A DNA stretch of 64,000 bases from Rhizobium sp. RU36D (GCF_900176345.1 NZ_FWXU01000002.1:1-64000), one strand, 5' to 3'. Shown: positions 44,678 through 53,757, counted from the first letter of the stretch. Numbers and translations are program-made. The notes: generated by a model from the sequence alone, not told the origin.

Positions 44678-45477
44678 TTGTTAATCAGTTGCGTCGCATC
44701 ATGTATGAGCCGAAGGTTCGTGATGTTCCTGTTGACGATAATGCTCTGCTGGGTATTCACGGCGCTGTGCTGCGCGAGAAGCCTTTGCTGCGATCGGCCT
44801 TCGAGACCTTCTACACCGATATGGCGGCGTATTGCGACAGGTTCTTCAAAGTGCCGGGCCTTGAGGTGGAGCTTGGCACGGGTGTCGGCTTCTTCAAGCA
44901 GATGCGCCCGCAACTGAAAACCTCCGATGTGCGCAAAGGCCCAAATATCGATCTTGAGCTTGATGCGCAGGCGATGGATCTGCCGGACGCCTCCGTGCGC
45001 TGCGTCTACGCCATCAACGTCTTCCACCATCTTCCAGAGCCTGAGAAGTTCTTTTCGGAATTGACCCGCGTGCTTCAGCCAGGTGGCGGCTGTGTCCTGG
45101 TCGAGCCGAATGGCGAATTCTTTTCCGCGCTGGTCCACCGTCATCTGCACACGGACGAGCATTTTGACCCGAATGCCGAGGGCTGGAAGACCCAGGATAT
45201 CGCAGGCCCTCTTTCCGGCGCCAATCAGGCCCTTTCCTACATCGTGTTTCAGCGGGATCGGGAAGAGTTCGACCGGAAATGGGGAGACAAACTGGAAATC
45301 GTTCATCAAGGCCATGAGCTGAACTCGCTGCGGTACCTGCTCTCCGGCGGGCTGAACTTCCGCTCGCTTGCACCTTCGTTTATGACCCCTGTCATCAAGG
45401 GGCTTGAACTGGCCTTGTCGCCGCTGAGCCGGTTCTGGTCTCTTCACCAGGTCATCGTAATTCGTAAACGCGCATGA
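44674..45477 (+). CDS. class I SAM-dependent methyltransferase
   Basis: A 267-residue protein. VELGTGVGFFKQM is the SAM-binding motif I, DAQAMDLPDASVRCVYAINVFHHLPEPEKFF covers motifs II and III, and LQPGGGCVLVEPNG is motif post-I. It resembles UbiE/type 11 methyltransferases. In this operon it may methylate the sugar being built. It overlaps the flippase gene as ATGA. Confidence 0.85.
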   Translation: MIVNQLRRIMYEPKVRDVPVDDNALLGIHGAVLREKPLLRSAFETFYTDMAAYCDRFFKVPGLEVELGTGVGFFKQMRPQLKTSDVRKGPNIDLELDAQAMDLPDASVRCVYAINVFHHLPEPEKFFSELTRVLQPGGGCVLVEPNGEFFSALVHRHLHTDEHFDPNAEGWKTQDIAGPLSGANQALSYIVFQRDREEFDRKWGDKLEIVHQGHELNSLRYLLSGGLNFRSLAPSFMTPVIKGLELALSPLSRFWSLHQVIVIRKRA

Positions 45478-45878
45478 CCATTGAGTACATCAAGTTTTTC
45501 ATCAATGGCGGCATTCTAGGGCTCCTGGCTTGGGGTATTCAGCTCTGGTTGTTTACTATTCTTGATGGCGATTCAGGATATGTTTATGCCATTGCAAGTG
45601 CGGTAACATATCTCCCCCTTATCGTGATAAACTTCATCATTCAGAAGAAGCTTATATTCAAACGCCAGGGAATATTCTGGCGTTTTGTTGTTTCAAATCT
45701 GTCCATCATGATTTTTGTGTCGCTGCTGTCGCCGGTCTGTCGTGATGTGCTGGACGTCATTATCGGGCCGGACTGGGGGAAATATGGTGGCTTTGCGCTC
45801 GCCGCCTTGATCGGGTCCATCCCATCATTTCTCATCAAGAAATTCTGGGCATTCAATAAAGTCGGTGAAAAGACCTGA
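45474..45878 (+). CDS. GtrA-like membrane flippase
   Basis: A 134-residue protein with four hydrophobic segments, the size and topology of GtrA. IKFFINGGILGLLAWGIQLWLF opens the first helix, and NFIIQKKLIFKRQG and IKKFWAFNK are the Phe/Trp-rich ends of helices typical of the family. GtrA proteins flip undecaprenyl-phosphate sugars to the periplasmic face. Together with the GtrB-like enzyme and the following membrane protein it completes a gtr trio. Confidence 0.85.
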   Translation: MTIEYIKFFINGGILGLLAWGIQLWLFTILDGDSGYVYAIASAVTYLPLIVINFIIQKKLIFKRQGIFWRFVVSNLSIMIFVSLLSPVCRDVLDVIIGPDWGKYGGFALAALIGSIPSFLIKKFWAFNKVGEKT

Positions 45879-45881
45879 ACT

Positions 45882-47510
45882 ATGGAAAAATTGGGCAGTT
45901 CAAATAATAGTTTGGGACTTGTCATAGGCCGACTGAACCAGCTCTTCATCACCAACCTTCATTTGGTCGGTTTGATATTTTGTATATTATTTGCGGCGCA
46001 GTTTTTTTATTTGAACGATATTTCCGATCTACGACTTATAGTTGACGGAGACACAAGAGGTTACATCTATCCCGCTTTCCACGCATTGGAAGGCGATGGC
46101 CTGACGCTTATTTACGCGAGGCCCTTTATCTATCCGTTTTTCCTTGCCGCTGTTGGATATGTCACCGGGGGGATTGAGGATGTAGTATACGTTCAATTTT
46201 TCATTTTCTTTGCGACATGCTATGTGATTTATTTGACTTGCTTGAATCTGGCGTGGTTCATGCACGTGAATTTCGAGAATAAGAGCTTATATTATTTTAA
46301 TTTCATTTTCAGTTTATTGTTCTGTTATCTGTTTTATGTATCTGAATTCCAGCTATACATGGCCTCTTCGGCGAGGCCGGAGATATTTACGTCTTTTATT
46401 TCTGTATTGTTGATATATTTAATTACTAAGCAGCTGAACCCAAATTCTTTGACCGTGAAAGTTTCGGCCTCGATTTTGGTCGTAATATTTGGATCGATCT
46501 TGATTTTTACGACCCAAAAATGGGGCCTTTTCCTGCTTGTTGTATTTGCAATATCTCAGGTTATTTTATACGTTAATTTGAGAAACGCTAAGAAATATTT
46601 TGCAGTTTTAATATCATCAGTAGCTATATACGCCGCTTTTTTTGGGACCAATTCATATCTGGTCAATAAATACGACGCTGAACTTAGTAAGATTTTTGGA
46701 CCGACAGTTTTGGCGTGTTCAAATCTGGATATCATTGCTAAAAATATCCAGAAAAACAATTACGCTGAATTTGATGCGCCCCTTTTAGGGGATATAGTCA
46801 AACTGTATAATCAGAGTGCATCAACGCCGGGATATCAGAGACTTGGTTTTAACATTGACTTTTGTCTTTATAACCAAACTGATAACATAGTTGCGCTGCT
46901 TGGGCGTAACAACATTGCCAGCTATGAGGGAATCAAAGATGTTTCCAATAAGATGGCTTTGGATTCTATAAAAAGTAACATCGATCTATTTTTATATAGA
47001 GTGTTAAATCAAATATTTGTGCCTTTGACCGAGATATTTGAAATTGCAAATTATAATATTGATGGTAGCCATAAAATTGAGCACGTTAACGATGAACGGA
47101 CTCTAACTGAGCTGGACAATGGTGAATATCATCGTAGATTCATCGAAAGTGAAATCGTTTCCGGAAAAATGGATTATGATGTACCTAAGTCTTTGTACAT
47201 CGTCGATCTTATTAAGAACAACTATCTCGTGATGTTTGGAATTTTAAATTTAATTATTCTCGTCAATATTCTGCTATCAAGAAATGTAAAGCAGATAGCT
47301 GTGTATGCGCTTGCGTTTATCGTATACGGGGCTTCTGTGCTGCCGGTTGCCATGACGCATTCCTTTGATATCGGCCGATATATCATCAATACACAGCAAA
47401 TTATTTTTCTTCTTTTGTTCTCTTTGATTGTGCTGACGCAGCTCGCGCTCACTGATCTTTTGCGCGGAATAACGCAGAGGCTAGGCGCCGCGAAAAAGCT
47501 CCCTTCTTGA
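45882..47510 (+). CDS. polytopic membrane protein, GT-C-like glycosyltransferase candidate
   Basis: A 542-residue protein with about six N-terminal and three C-terminal membrane segments, separated by a soluble stretch of about 190 residues (roughly 260-440). The first periplasmic loop holds LIVDGDTRGYIYPAFHAL, with an acidic DxD-like motif in the position used by GT-C enzymes. It is the most AT-rich gene of the window. In gtr systems the third gene is a divergent membrane glycosyltransferase that moves the flipped sugar onto surface polysaccharide, and this gene fits that place. No named family was recognised by sequence. Confidence 0.65.
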   Translation: MEKLGSSNNSLGLVIGRLNQLFITNLHLVGLIFCILFAAQFFYLNDISDLRLIVDGDTRGYIYPAFHALEGDGLTLIYARPFIYPFFLAAVGYVTGGIEDVVYVQFFIFFATCYVIYLTCLNLAWFMHVNFENKSLYYFNFIFSLLFCYLFYVSEFQLYMASSARPEIFTSFISVLLIYLITKQLNPNSLTVKVSASILVVIFGSILIFTTQKWGLFLLVVFAISQVILYVNLRNAKKYFAVLISSVAIYAAFFGTNSYLVNKYDAELSKIFGPTVLACSNLDIIAKNIQKNNYAEFDAPLLGDIVKLYNQSASTPGYQRLGFNIDFCLYNQTDNIVALLGRNNIASYEGIKDVSNKMALDSIKSNIDLFLYRVLNQIFVPLTEIFEIANYNIDGSHKIEHVNDERTLTELDNGEYHRRFIESEIVSGKMDYDVPKSLYIVDLIKNNYLVMFGILNLIILVNILLSRNVKQIAVYALAFIVYGASVLPVAMTHSFDIGRYIINTQQIIFLLLFSLIVLTQLALTDLLRGITQRLGAAKKLPS

Positions 47511-47539
47511 GCTTTGACGGATTGCAGCGTTTCAAGCGA

Positions 47540-47557
47540 CTGCCTCTTCCGAGGCAG
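47540..47557. terminator. hairpin between convergent genes at the end of the glycan island
   Basis: CTGCCTC (47540-47546) pairs with GAGGCAG (47551-47557) around TTCC, 30 bases after the membrane-protein stop. It lacks a T-run on either strand, so it is at best a weak terminator. The rest of 47511-47797 shows no gene. Confidence 0.4.
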
Positions 47558-47797
47558 CGAACGAGGCGCGTCTAGAGGTGGGCCGGTATGGCCGTCTGCA
47601 GAGTGGCCGCAGTTCCACGCGGTCCGTTGACTGAGGATGCGACCATATCAGGCTGCCCCGTAAGCGCTTTATCCTGTACTCGGATCAGGATCGCGCGATG
47701 CGCGAAGGCGCTTCATCAAGAAGGGTGCCGAAGCCTTTGTTTGGGAAACAGTGCTGGAAACGTGAAATCGGGTTCAGCGTGGCGTTACCGCCGAACC

Positions 47798-49849
47798 TCA
47801 GTCCGGCGGACGCACATTCCTGGAGACGACGATGCGGAAGCCGTTGCCGCGCCAGAAGCCGTCTGGTTCCAGGCTGCCGCGATAGGTGCAGCAGGCCTTG
47901 GCCAGGCCACTCGAAAAGCAGCCGCCGCGCAGCACCCGCCGGATGGTCGGTCCGGCATCCGGCGCCTCGCGGCCGTCGTCTCGATAGGGATAGCGGAATG
48001 AAGGCGTTGCCATGTCGTCACCCCAAAGCGTGGTCGCCCATTCCCATACCTGGCCGGCCATATCATAGCAGCCATAGGGGGAGCGGCCCTTCGGAAACAA
48101 GCCGACTGCGCATGTGTTGTTGAAGCCGGCTTCTTCCGAATTCGCCGCATCTTCGATCCATGCGGTGCCCCAGGGATAGACGATGGTATTTGGCCCCATG
48201 TCGGGCTGATCACCGCGGGCCGCGCGCTCCCATTCCGGCTCTGTCGGCAGTCGCACGATCTCGTCCTCAGCGATCCGTCCAGCTGCACGCCATCGGGCCG
48301 TCAACCATTCACAATAGGCCCGTGCGTCGCGCCATGTCAGGTCCGTCGCCGGTGCGGTGGCCCGCTCCTCGGCAAATCCGTCGGGACTGCGCCACGATCG
48401 CCCTGTCTCCTGCACAAACCGGCCATAGGCGCCATTGGTAACGGGATAGATGCCGATGCGGAATGCATCAACCACGACAACGTGAGGCGGTGCCGAGTTC
48501 GGATGCGTATCCGAACCAAACGTGAAGGACCCGCCGGGGACATCGGCCAGTTCCTCAAGATCGCGCGGGTCGCCCCAGCGCGCCAGGAACCGGGCGGCCT
48601 GTTCGCGCTCTGGTGCAGAAAGCGCGCCTTCCTGAATGATCGTCAGCAGGTGGGCGGCAATTCGGTCCCGCTGCGCACCGGCGTCTGTCTCAAGATCAGC
48701 GGCCAGAAGCGCGCCGCGCAGCACGGCATCGCCGCCTTCGCCTTCCAACAATGCATCGATCAGCGCCGCCCCTGCCGGCTGGCCAGCGAGGCGCGCGGCA
48801 AGACTGCGCAGCGAAGGCGCCCACACGGACGGCTGCCCTCGGAAATGCTCTGTTGCCAAGGCAGCTGGTTCGCCTGCCAGATGGCGCGCGGCGAGCAATT
48901 GCCGCACCCGCGTTACCGTCGGCACGGTCTGGTCGGCGTCATGCCCGGCCAGAGCAGCGAAGGCTCGTGCGCAGAGACGATCGATGGCCTCATTGTCCGC
49001 CGCAGTCCTGGGCAGCCAGCGATCGGTTATCGTTTCGGCGGTCTCTCCGACGTCGCCAGCCTGCAATGCCATGATGAACTGCGCCGGATTGGCTGCCGCC
49101 GACCCCAGAGCGATGCCGGATGCATCAAGGTCAAGGCCGGCGAGCCGCATGGCCGCCTGCCGGCGCTGGAATAGCAGAAGCGGCAGCAGGTCGTAACGCA
49201 CGATATCGGGCGGCAGCGTCCAGCTCTTGACGACAGATGTCTCGCCGAGCGCCAGCATCCTCACGCGCGCGTACCGCTTCTGGAAGGCGATTGCGTCCGT
49301 GAGCAGCTCAAGCCCCCGGTCGCCGGCCGCCTCGATACCGTCGAGAATGACGAGAAGCGTCGCACCATCAGGCTCCACCGCCCCCGGTAACGCACTATCG
49401 ATCAGTTCAGCAAAGGTCTTGGATGCCTGGACCGCCAGGTAGATGGGCCGGACCTCGCCCATCTCACAGTCTTCCGCCTGCAACAGGCCATCCTCGTTGC
49501 GCGGCAACGGGATCGGTGACGCCGGGGACTGGCCCCCGGATAGCCGAAAGGCCAGGTTCCGGGCAAAGCTGGTCTTGCCGCTGCCGGTCTCACCCGTCAG
49601 GACGAGGGCAGGATGCGCGGCGGTCATCTCCAGTGCCGAGAAATAGACCGCCGGCTGCGGCTCGGCCTTTTCCGTCAGCTTGCGCAGTCCCTTGGCAGCC
49701 TTGTCCTCTACGGTGAAGTTGACCAGCAATGGGATGTAGCCGGTTGCCAGATCGATGACGGAGCCATCGGCAAGCGCGAGCAGGGGCTCGGCACCGAAGG
49801 CGCGCTCGGCGGCCAGCAGCGCGTCCAGGCCTTGGGTGGTGTCAGACAT
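47798..49849 (-). CDS. NTPase fused to a formylglycine-generating-enzyme-like domain
   Basis: A 683-residue protein from ATG 49849; the frame opens earlier but inside the VOC gene. Residues 75-240 are a P-loop NTPase with Walker A GETGSGKTS (86-94) and Walker B LLVILD (165-170). Residues 280-430 are helical. Residues 433-676 are a SUMF1/FGE-type domain: VPGGSFTFGSD, IYPVTNGAYGRFV, LPTEPEWERAARG, GQVWEW and RRVLRGGCF. The copper-binding Cys pair of true FGE is not intact: Ser occurs where the first Cys should be, and only C653/C654 lie near the second. It ends an operon with VOC and ABC genes. Confidence 0.8.
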   Translation of the reverse strand: MSDTTQGLDALLAAERAFGAEPLLALADGSVIDLATGYIPLLVNFTVEDKAAKGLRKLTEKAEPQPAVYFSALEMTAAHPALVLTGETGSGKTSFARNLAFRLSGGQSPASPIPLPRNEDGLLQAEDCEMGEVRPIYLAVQASKTFAELIDSALPGAVEPDGATLLVILDGIEAAGDRGLELLTDAIAFQKRYARVRMLALGETSVVKSWTLPPDIVRYDLLPLLLFQRRQAAMRLAGLDLDASGIALGSAAANPAQFIMALQAGDVGETAETITDRWLPRTAADNEAIDRLCARAFAALAGHDADQTVPTVTRVRQLLAARHLAGEPAALATEHFRGQPSVWAPSLRSLAARLAGQPAGAALIDALLEGEGGDAVLRGALLAADLETDAGAQRDRIAAHLLTIIQEGALSAPEREQAARFLARWGDPRDLEELADVPGGSFTFGSDTHPNSAPPHVVVVDAFRIGIYPVTNGAYGRFVQETGRSWRSPDGFAEERATAPATDLTWRDARAYCEWLTARWRAAGRIAEDEIVRLPTEPEWERAARGDQPDMGPNTIVYPWGTAWIEDAANSEEAGFNNTCAVGLFPKGRSPYGCYDMAGQVWEWATTLWGDDMATPSFRYPYRDDGREAPDAGPTIRRVLRGGCFSSGLAKACCTYRGSLEPDGFWRGNGFRIVVSRNVRPPD

Positions 49850-50228
49850 GAAAGAGCTTTGCGACATCGGGGTTGTGGAAGCGCTGGATCTCGATCGCGT
49901 AGCCGGCCGGATCTTCGAAGAAGAAGTGTTCGCAGAACGTGCCGCGCAGGATCTCGGACAGCCCCTTGACGCCGACCTCGCGCATCCGCTTGTGCCATCC
50001 CTCGACATCCTGCGAAACGATCGTCAAAAGCACAGCGCTCTTTTCCTGATGCTTCAGATGGCCGCGATTGCCATCAACGAGGCCGAAATAGCTGTTGTCG
50101 GCAATCCGGTAGATGCGGGCCATGGTCTGGTCCAGCACCAGTTCGAACTTCAGCACCTCTTCATAGAAGGGCGCCACGGCCAGAATGTCGTCATAGTAGA
50201 AAAAGGTGATCGCGTAGTCTTTTTTCAT
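49842..50228 (-). CDS. VOC/glyoxalase-family protein
   Basis: A 128-residue protein with the two beta-alpha-beta modules of the vicinal oxygen chelate fold: AITFFYYDDILAVAPFYEEVLKFELVLDQ at the start and FFFEDPAGYAIEIQRF at the end, with the metal-type Glu in AIEIQ. Members act as lyases, isomerases, dioxygenases or antibiotic-binding proteins. It starts 20 bases after the binding-protein gene and overlaps the NTPase gene by eight bases, so it is part of the same operon. The substrate is unknown. Confidence 0.82.
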   Translation of the reverse strand: MKKDYAITFFYYDDILAVAPFYEEVLKFELVLDQTMARIYRIADNSYFGLVDGNRGHLKHQEKSAVLLTIVSQDVEGWHKRMREVGVKGLSEILRGTFCEHFFFEDPAGYAIEIQRFHNPDVAKLFHV

Positions 50229-50248
50229 CGTTCCGGTCCTTGGATGTG

Positions 50249-51640
50249 TCAGGCGATGTTCAGCGTGCCCTTGTGATCGATCGATAGTCCCGCAATGTCC
50301 TTTTTCGCGGCGAAGACATCGACAGGATGCAGGAGATAAAGCCAGGGCGGGTTGGCATTGAGATAGGCAAGGCAGGCGCCATAGGCAGCCTCGCGCGCCT
50401 CCTGCGTGACGCTTGCATTGGCAGCGGCGATCAGGCGTTCTGCCTCCGGGTCATCATAGCCCTGCCACCACACGGCCTTGGTGCGGCTGGAAATCTTGTC
50501 GTTGAGAATGCGGTAGGTGCTGTGTGGCGAGGAATCGAAGATCGCCAGATCCCCCATTTCCTTGCGCCCGATCTGTCGCGCATATTCGGGCCGGTCAAGT
50601 TCCACGTCGATCTCGACCTCGAAGCCGACGGCCTGGAGCGCCTCCGCCACCACGCGACTGACCTCCAGCGCCCGTTCGGGCATATAGGTCGGCGTCCTGA
50701 GCTTCACCCGGCGGTCGCCCTCCACCTCGGCCAGCAGGGCGCGGGCGCGCTCAGGGTCGAAGGGGATCGGCGACAGGCCGGCCGAGGCCAGGCCGAGATG
50801 AAAAGGGCTGACAATGCTGGCAGAGGGCACCGCGAGGCCATGGAAGATGTCGCGGGCAATGGCCGCCGCGTCGACCGCCAGATTGGCCGCGAGCCGGGCC
50901 TTGGGCGAGCGAAACAGGCCGTTCTGGCAATTGAGATAATACATCACCGAGAGCGTATTGACCGCCTTGCCCCACTGGAAGGCATCATCGAAATCAAGGC
51001 GGCCTTCGACACGCTCCAGGTTCAGCGCCGCATCCACGGTGCCGGCCTTCAACGCCGCGTAGCGTCTGTCGGCCAGGGGTTCGCAGACCGCCACGATGTG
51101 CTGCGGCCCGCCATCGCCTGACACCCGCTCCAGCACCGCACGCATCTTCGGCTCGAATGCCGTGACGCGGTACGGCCCGGTCCCCAGGACAGGCGTTCCA
51201 TCTGAAGCAAACCGGCAAATGTAGAATTCGGAGAAGATATCCAGGATATCGGCGATCGGCTGCGGATTGCGCACCACGACAATGCTGTCGTCCTTGCCGT
51301 CTGCGGATATCTGCGCCTCCGCCAGATAGCGCGCATAGGACCATTTCATCCCAAACGTATCGACGGCATCCAGGATTCCCTCGATGAAGCCGATGATATC
51401 GCCCGCAACGCAGGGCTTGCCGTCATGGAACCAGGCACCCTCGCGGATCGAAAACCGCCACTCGCGTCCGTCCTCGCTATGGGTCCAGTCGGAAAACAAC
51501 GCCGGCAGCACATGTCCGTCATGCCATTTCAGCAGCGGCTCGAACACCAGGTTTTTCAGGGTCAGAACGCTGGTATCGTCGGTCACGCGCGTGGGCGGCA
51601 GGAAATCGACCTTTTCCAGGCTGATGGTCAGGGTGGACAT
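50249..51640 (-). CDS. family 5 substrate-binding-like protein without export signal
   Basis: A 463-residue protein from ATG 51640, with GAGG eight bases upstream; a GTG at 51652 overlapping the permease stop is the alternative. It shows the peptide/opine-binding fold: LKNLVFEPLLKWHDG, WRFSIREGAWFHDGKP, VLGTGPYRVTAFEP, and ARLAANLAVDAAAIARDIF. Unlike its relatives, it begins MSTLTISLEKVDFLPP with no hydrophobic signal, and the permease gene directly precedes it, so no signal has been overlooked. It should stay in the cytoplasm. A sensor, chaperone or enzyme-like role is inference. Confidence 0.82.
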   Translation of the reverse strand: MSTLTISLEKVDFLPPTRVTDDTSVLTLKNLVFEPLLKWHDGHVLPALFSDWTHSEDGREWRFSIREGAWFHDGKPCVAGDIIGFIEGILDAVDTFGMKWSYARYLAEAQISADGKDDSIVVVRNPQPIADILDIFSEFYICRFASDGTPVLGTGPYRVTAFEPKMRAVLERVSGDGGPQHIVAVCEPLADRRYAALKAGTVDAALNLERVEGRLDFDDAFQWGKAVNTLSVMYYLNCQNGLFRSPKARLAANLAVDAAAIARDIFHGLAVPSASIVSPFHLGLASAGLSPIPFDPERARALLAEVEGDRRVKLRTPTYMPERALEVSRVVAEALQAVGFEVEIDVELDRPEYARQIGRKEMGDLAIFDSSPHSTYRILNDKISSRTKAVWWQGYDDPEAERLIAAANASVTQEAREAAYGACLAYLNANPPWLYLLHPVDVFAAKKDIAGLSIDHKGTLNIA

Positions 51641-51648
51641 GGAAGACC

Positions 51649-52488
51649 TCACTCAAGCGCGCTGCGGCGCCGGGGATTGAACCAGTCAGCCAGGGAATCG
51701 CCGATCAGGTTGAAGGACAACACCGCCAGCAGGATCGCCGTGCCGGGCGCGAGCGCCACCCAGGCGGCGCTGCGCACATATTGCAGGTTGGCGGAGACAT
51801 CCGCACCCCACTCGGCCATCGGTGGCTGGGCGCCGAGGCCCAGGAAGCCGAGGCTGGCCGTCTGCAGAATGGCGCTGCCGAGCGCCAGCGTGGACTGCAC
51901 GAGCAGCGGCCCGAGCCCATTGACAAAGACGTAGCGGAACAGGATCCTCGGCGTCGAAAGCCCGAGGGACACGGCGGCTTCGACATAGGGCTTGACCGAG
52001 ATGCTGAGCGCCTGGCTGCGGGCCACCCGGGCGAATTGGGGCGCCAGCGTGATCGACACCGCGAGCATGGCATTTTCCAGGCTGGGTCCGAAGGCCGCGG
52101 CGAGCGCGATGGCGAGCACCAGCGCGGGAAAGGCGAGCATCGCATCGACGATGCGCATCAGGATCGTATCCAGCCAGCCGCCGGCAAATCCGGCGAGCAT
52201 GCCGACGGTGACGCCGACGAGGAAGGCGATCACCACCACGCCCACGCCGATGGCGAGCGTTGCCCTGCCGCCATACATGATGCGGGTGAAGACGTCGCGG
52301 CCGAAGGCATCGGTGCCGAGCCAATGTTCAAGACTGGGTGCGGCCAGCTTGTGGAGAATATCGAGCTTGGTTGGCGAATAGGGCGAGATCATCGGCCCGA
52401 TGGTGATCACAAGGATCAACAGCCCCAGGATGATGGCACCGGCCAGCGCCAGCGTGTTGTTTCGCAGGAAGGTGATCAAGTCTGCCAT
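51649..52488 (-). CDS. DppC/OppC-type ABC transporter permease
   Basis: A 279-residue membrane protein. The N-terminus LRNNTLALAGAIILGLLILVITIGPMISPY is the usual DppC opening. The coupling loop is YVEAAVSLGLSTPRILFRYVFVNGLGP. It ends with FNLIGDSLADWFNPRRR, as is common for the family. It forms a heterodimer with the DppB-like protein encoded four bases upstream. Confidence 0.92.
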   Translation of the reverse strand: MADLITFLRNNTLALAGAIILGLLILVITIGPMISPYSPTKLDILHKLAAPSLEHWLGTDAFGRDVFTRIMYGGRATLAIGVGVVVIAFLVGVTVGMLAGFAGGWLDTILMRIVDAMLAFPALVLAIALAAAFGPSLENAMLAVSITLAPQFARVARSQALSISVKPYVEAAVSLGLSTPRILFRYVFVNGLGPLLVQSTLALGSAILQTASLGFLGLGAQPPMAEWGADVSANLQYVRSAAWVALAPGTAILLAVLSFNLIGDSLADWFNPRRRSALE

Positions 52489-52492
52489 GTCA

Positions 52493-53503
52493 TCACTTCA
52501 TCTTCTTGCGGACGCGCGGGTCGAGTACGCCGTAGAGCAGATCGACCAGGATCGACGTGACGACGAACAGCAAAGCGAACACCAGCGTCGTGCCCTGAAT
52601 GACCGGGTAGTCGCGGTTCTTGATGGCCTCGAACATATAGCGGCCGATGCCGGGCCACGCGAAGATCGTTTCGGTCAAGATGGTGCCGCCGAGCATTTCA
52701 GCGAATTTCAGCCCGATGACGGTGATGGCCGGCAGCAGCGAGTTGCGCAGGCCATGCCCCAGGATCACCTCGCCGCGGCGCAGGCCCTTTGCCTTGGCGG
52801 TGCGAATGAAATCCTCGCTCATCACTTCCAGCATGGAGTTGCGCACGAAGCGGCCGAGCGTGGCACCCAGAAAGGCAGCAAGCACCGTGGCCGGCAGGAT
52901 CAGGTGCTGCACGGCGCTCCACACGGCAGCCCCATTGCCGGTGATGATGCCGTCGAGGATGGCAAAGCCGGTGACCGGCTCTGAAATGATGAAGGAATTC
53001 ATCCGCCCGGAGACCGGAAGCAGGCCAAGATAGGTGCCGAACAGCAGTTGCAGGATCAGTGCCAGCAGGAAGGCCGGCATGGAAACGCCCACCAGCGAAA
53101 CGACGCGGGTGATATGGTCGAACATGGAATTCGGGCGGGTGGCCGAGAGAACGCCGATCGGAATGCCGATGACGATGGCGGCCAACAGCGCCAAGACCGC
53201 AAGTTCGATCGTTGCCGGCAGGCGGGCAAGGATTTCCTGTGCAACGGGCTCTCCGGTCTTCAGTGACACACCGAAATCGCCCTGCAGCAGTCCGGCCACA
53301 TAGTTGAGGAACTGGACGGGAAAGGACTTGTCGAGATCGAGCTGGCCCCTGAGCGCGTCGATCTGCTCCTGCGTCGCGCCTGGCCCCAGCAGCGTTACCG
53401 CCGGATCGCCGGGGATGAACCGCACCAGCGAAAAGACGATGACCAGCACGATACCCATGACTGGTATCAGGCCGATCAACCGGCGTAAGATGAAACTCGC
53501 CAT
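52493..53503 (-). CDS. DppB/OppB-type ABC transporter permease
   Basis: A 336-residue membrane protein. FILRRLIGLIPVMGIVLVIVFSLVRFIPGDPA is the signature opening of DppB proteins. The coupling loop is EDFIRTAKAKGLRRGEVILGHGLRNSLLP, and FAWPGIGRYMFEAIKNRDYPVIQG follows. It is separated from the upstream binding-protein gene by 254 bases that hold a terminator and a RIME-like repeat. Confidence 0.92.
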   Translation of the reverse strand: MASFILRRLIGLIPVMGIVLVIVFSLVRFIPGDPAVTLLGPGATQEQIDALRGQLDLDKSFPVQFLNYVAGLLQGDFGVSLKTGEPVAQEILARLPATIELAVLALLAAIVIGIPIGVLSATRPNSMFDHITRVVSLVGVSMPAFLLALILQLLFGTYLGLLPVSGRMNSFIISEPVTGFAILDGIITGNGAAVWSAVQHLILPATVLAAFLGATLGRFVRNSMLEVMSEDFIRTAKAKGLRRGEVILGHGLRNSLLPAITVIGLKFAEMLGGTILTETIFAWPGIGRYMFEAIKNRDYPVIQGTTLVFALLFVVTSILVDLLYGVLDPRVRKKMK

Positions 53504-53563
53504 GCCCTACACTCATATTTCGGGAAGGTGGCCTGCGGCGAAGGAGCGCCGCAGACCTGGATC

Positions 53564-53667
53564 CTACAGCAGGTCGCGTTGATTCGGATTCATGCGACCT
53601 GCTGTAGACTTTTGTTTCGCATGTCTTTGTCCCAAAACCGGTGCCCACTTTTGGGAGACATGCTTTA
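53564..53667. repeat. RIME-like two-hairpin intergenic repeat, copy 3
   Basis: The first hairpin is a perfect 14-bp stem, CTACAGCAGGTCGC (53564-53577) with GCGACCTGCTGTAG (53594-53607). The second pairs GCATGTC with GACATGC around CCCAAAACCGGTGCCCAC. Order matches copies 1 and 2, with a diverged first stem. It sits inside an operon, between binding-protein and permease genes, unlike the other two. Confidence 0.78.
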
Positions 53668-53721
53668 GCAAGGATCGAAGAGCCCACCAATCACGGGAAG
53701 CGGCATCGATGCCCATGGAAA

Positions 53722-53753
53722 ATCCCGGGCGGAGAGGATGCTCCGCCCGGGAT
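53722..53753 (-). terminator. terminator after the exported binding-protein gene
   Basis: ATCCCGGGCGGAG (53722-53734) pairs perfectly with CTCCGCCCGGGAT (53741-53753). On the minus strand the stem is followed by TTTT. It starts four bases beyond the stop codon. It would end most transcripts after the binding-protein gene. Confidence 0.8.
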
Positions 53754-53757
53754 GAGG

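Noticed and set aside
47798..49849. Idea that the NTPase-FGE protein is part of a defence or diversity-generating system
   Set aside because: No reverse transcriptase, variable repeat, nuclease, toxin or other defence gene is nearby, and it is in an operon with transport genes.
49842..50008. Upstream extension of the NTPase-FGE protein to 50008
   Set aside because: The extra 53 residues are the VOC gene read out of frame (Arg/Ser-rich). ATG 49849 overlaps the VOC stop and is the natural coupled start.
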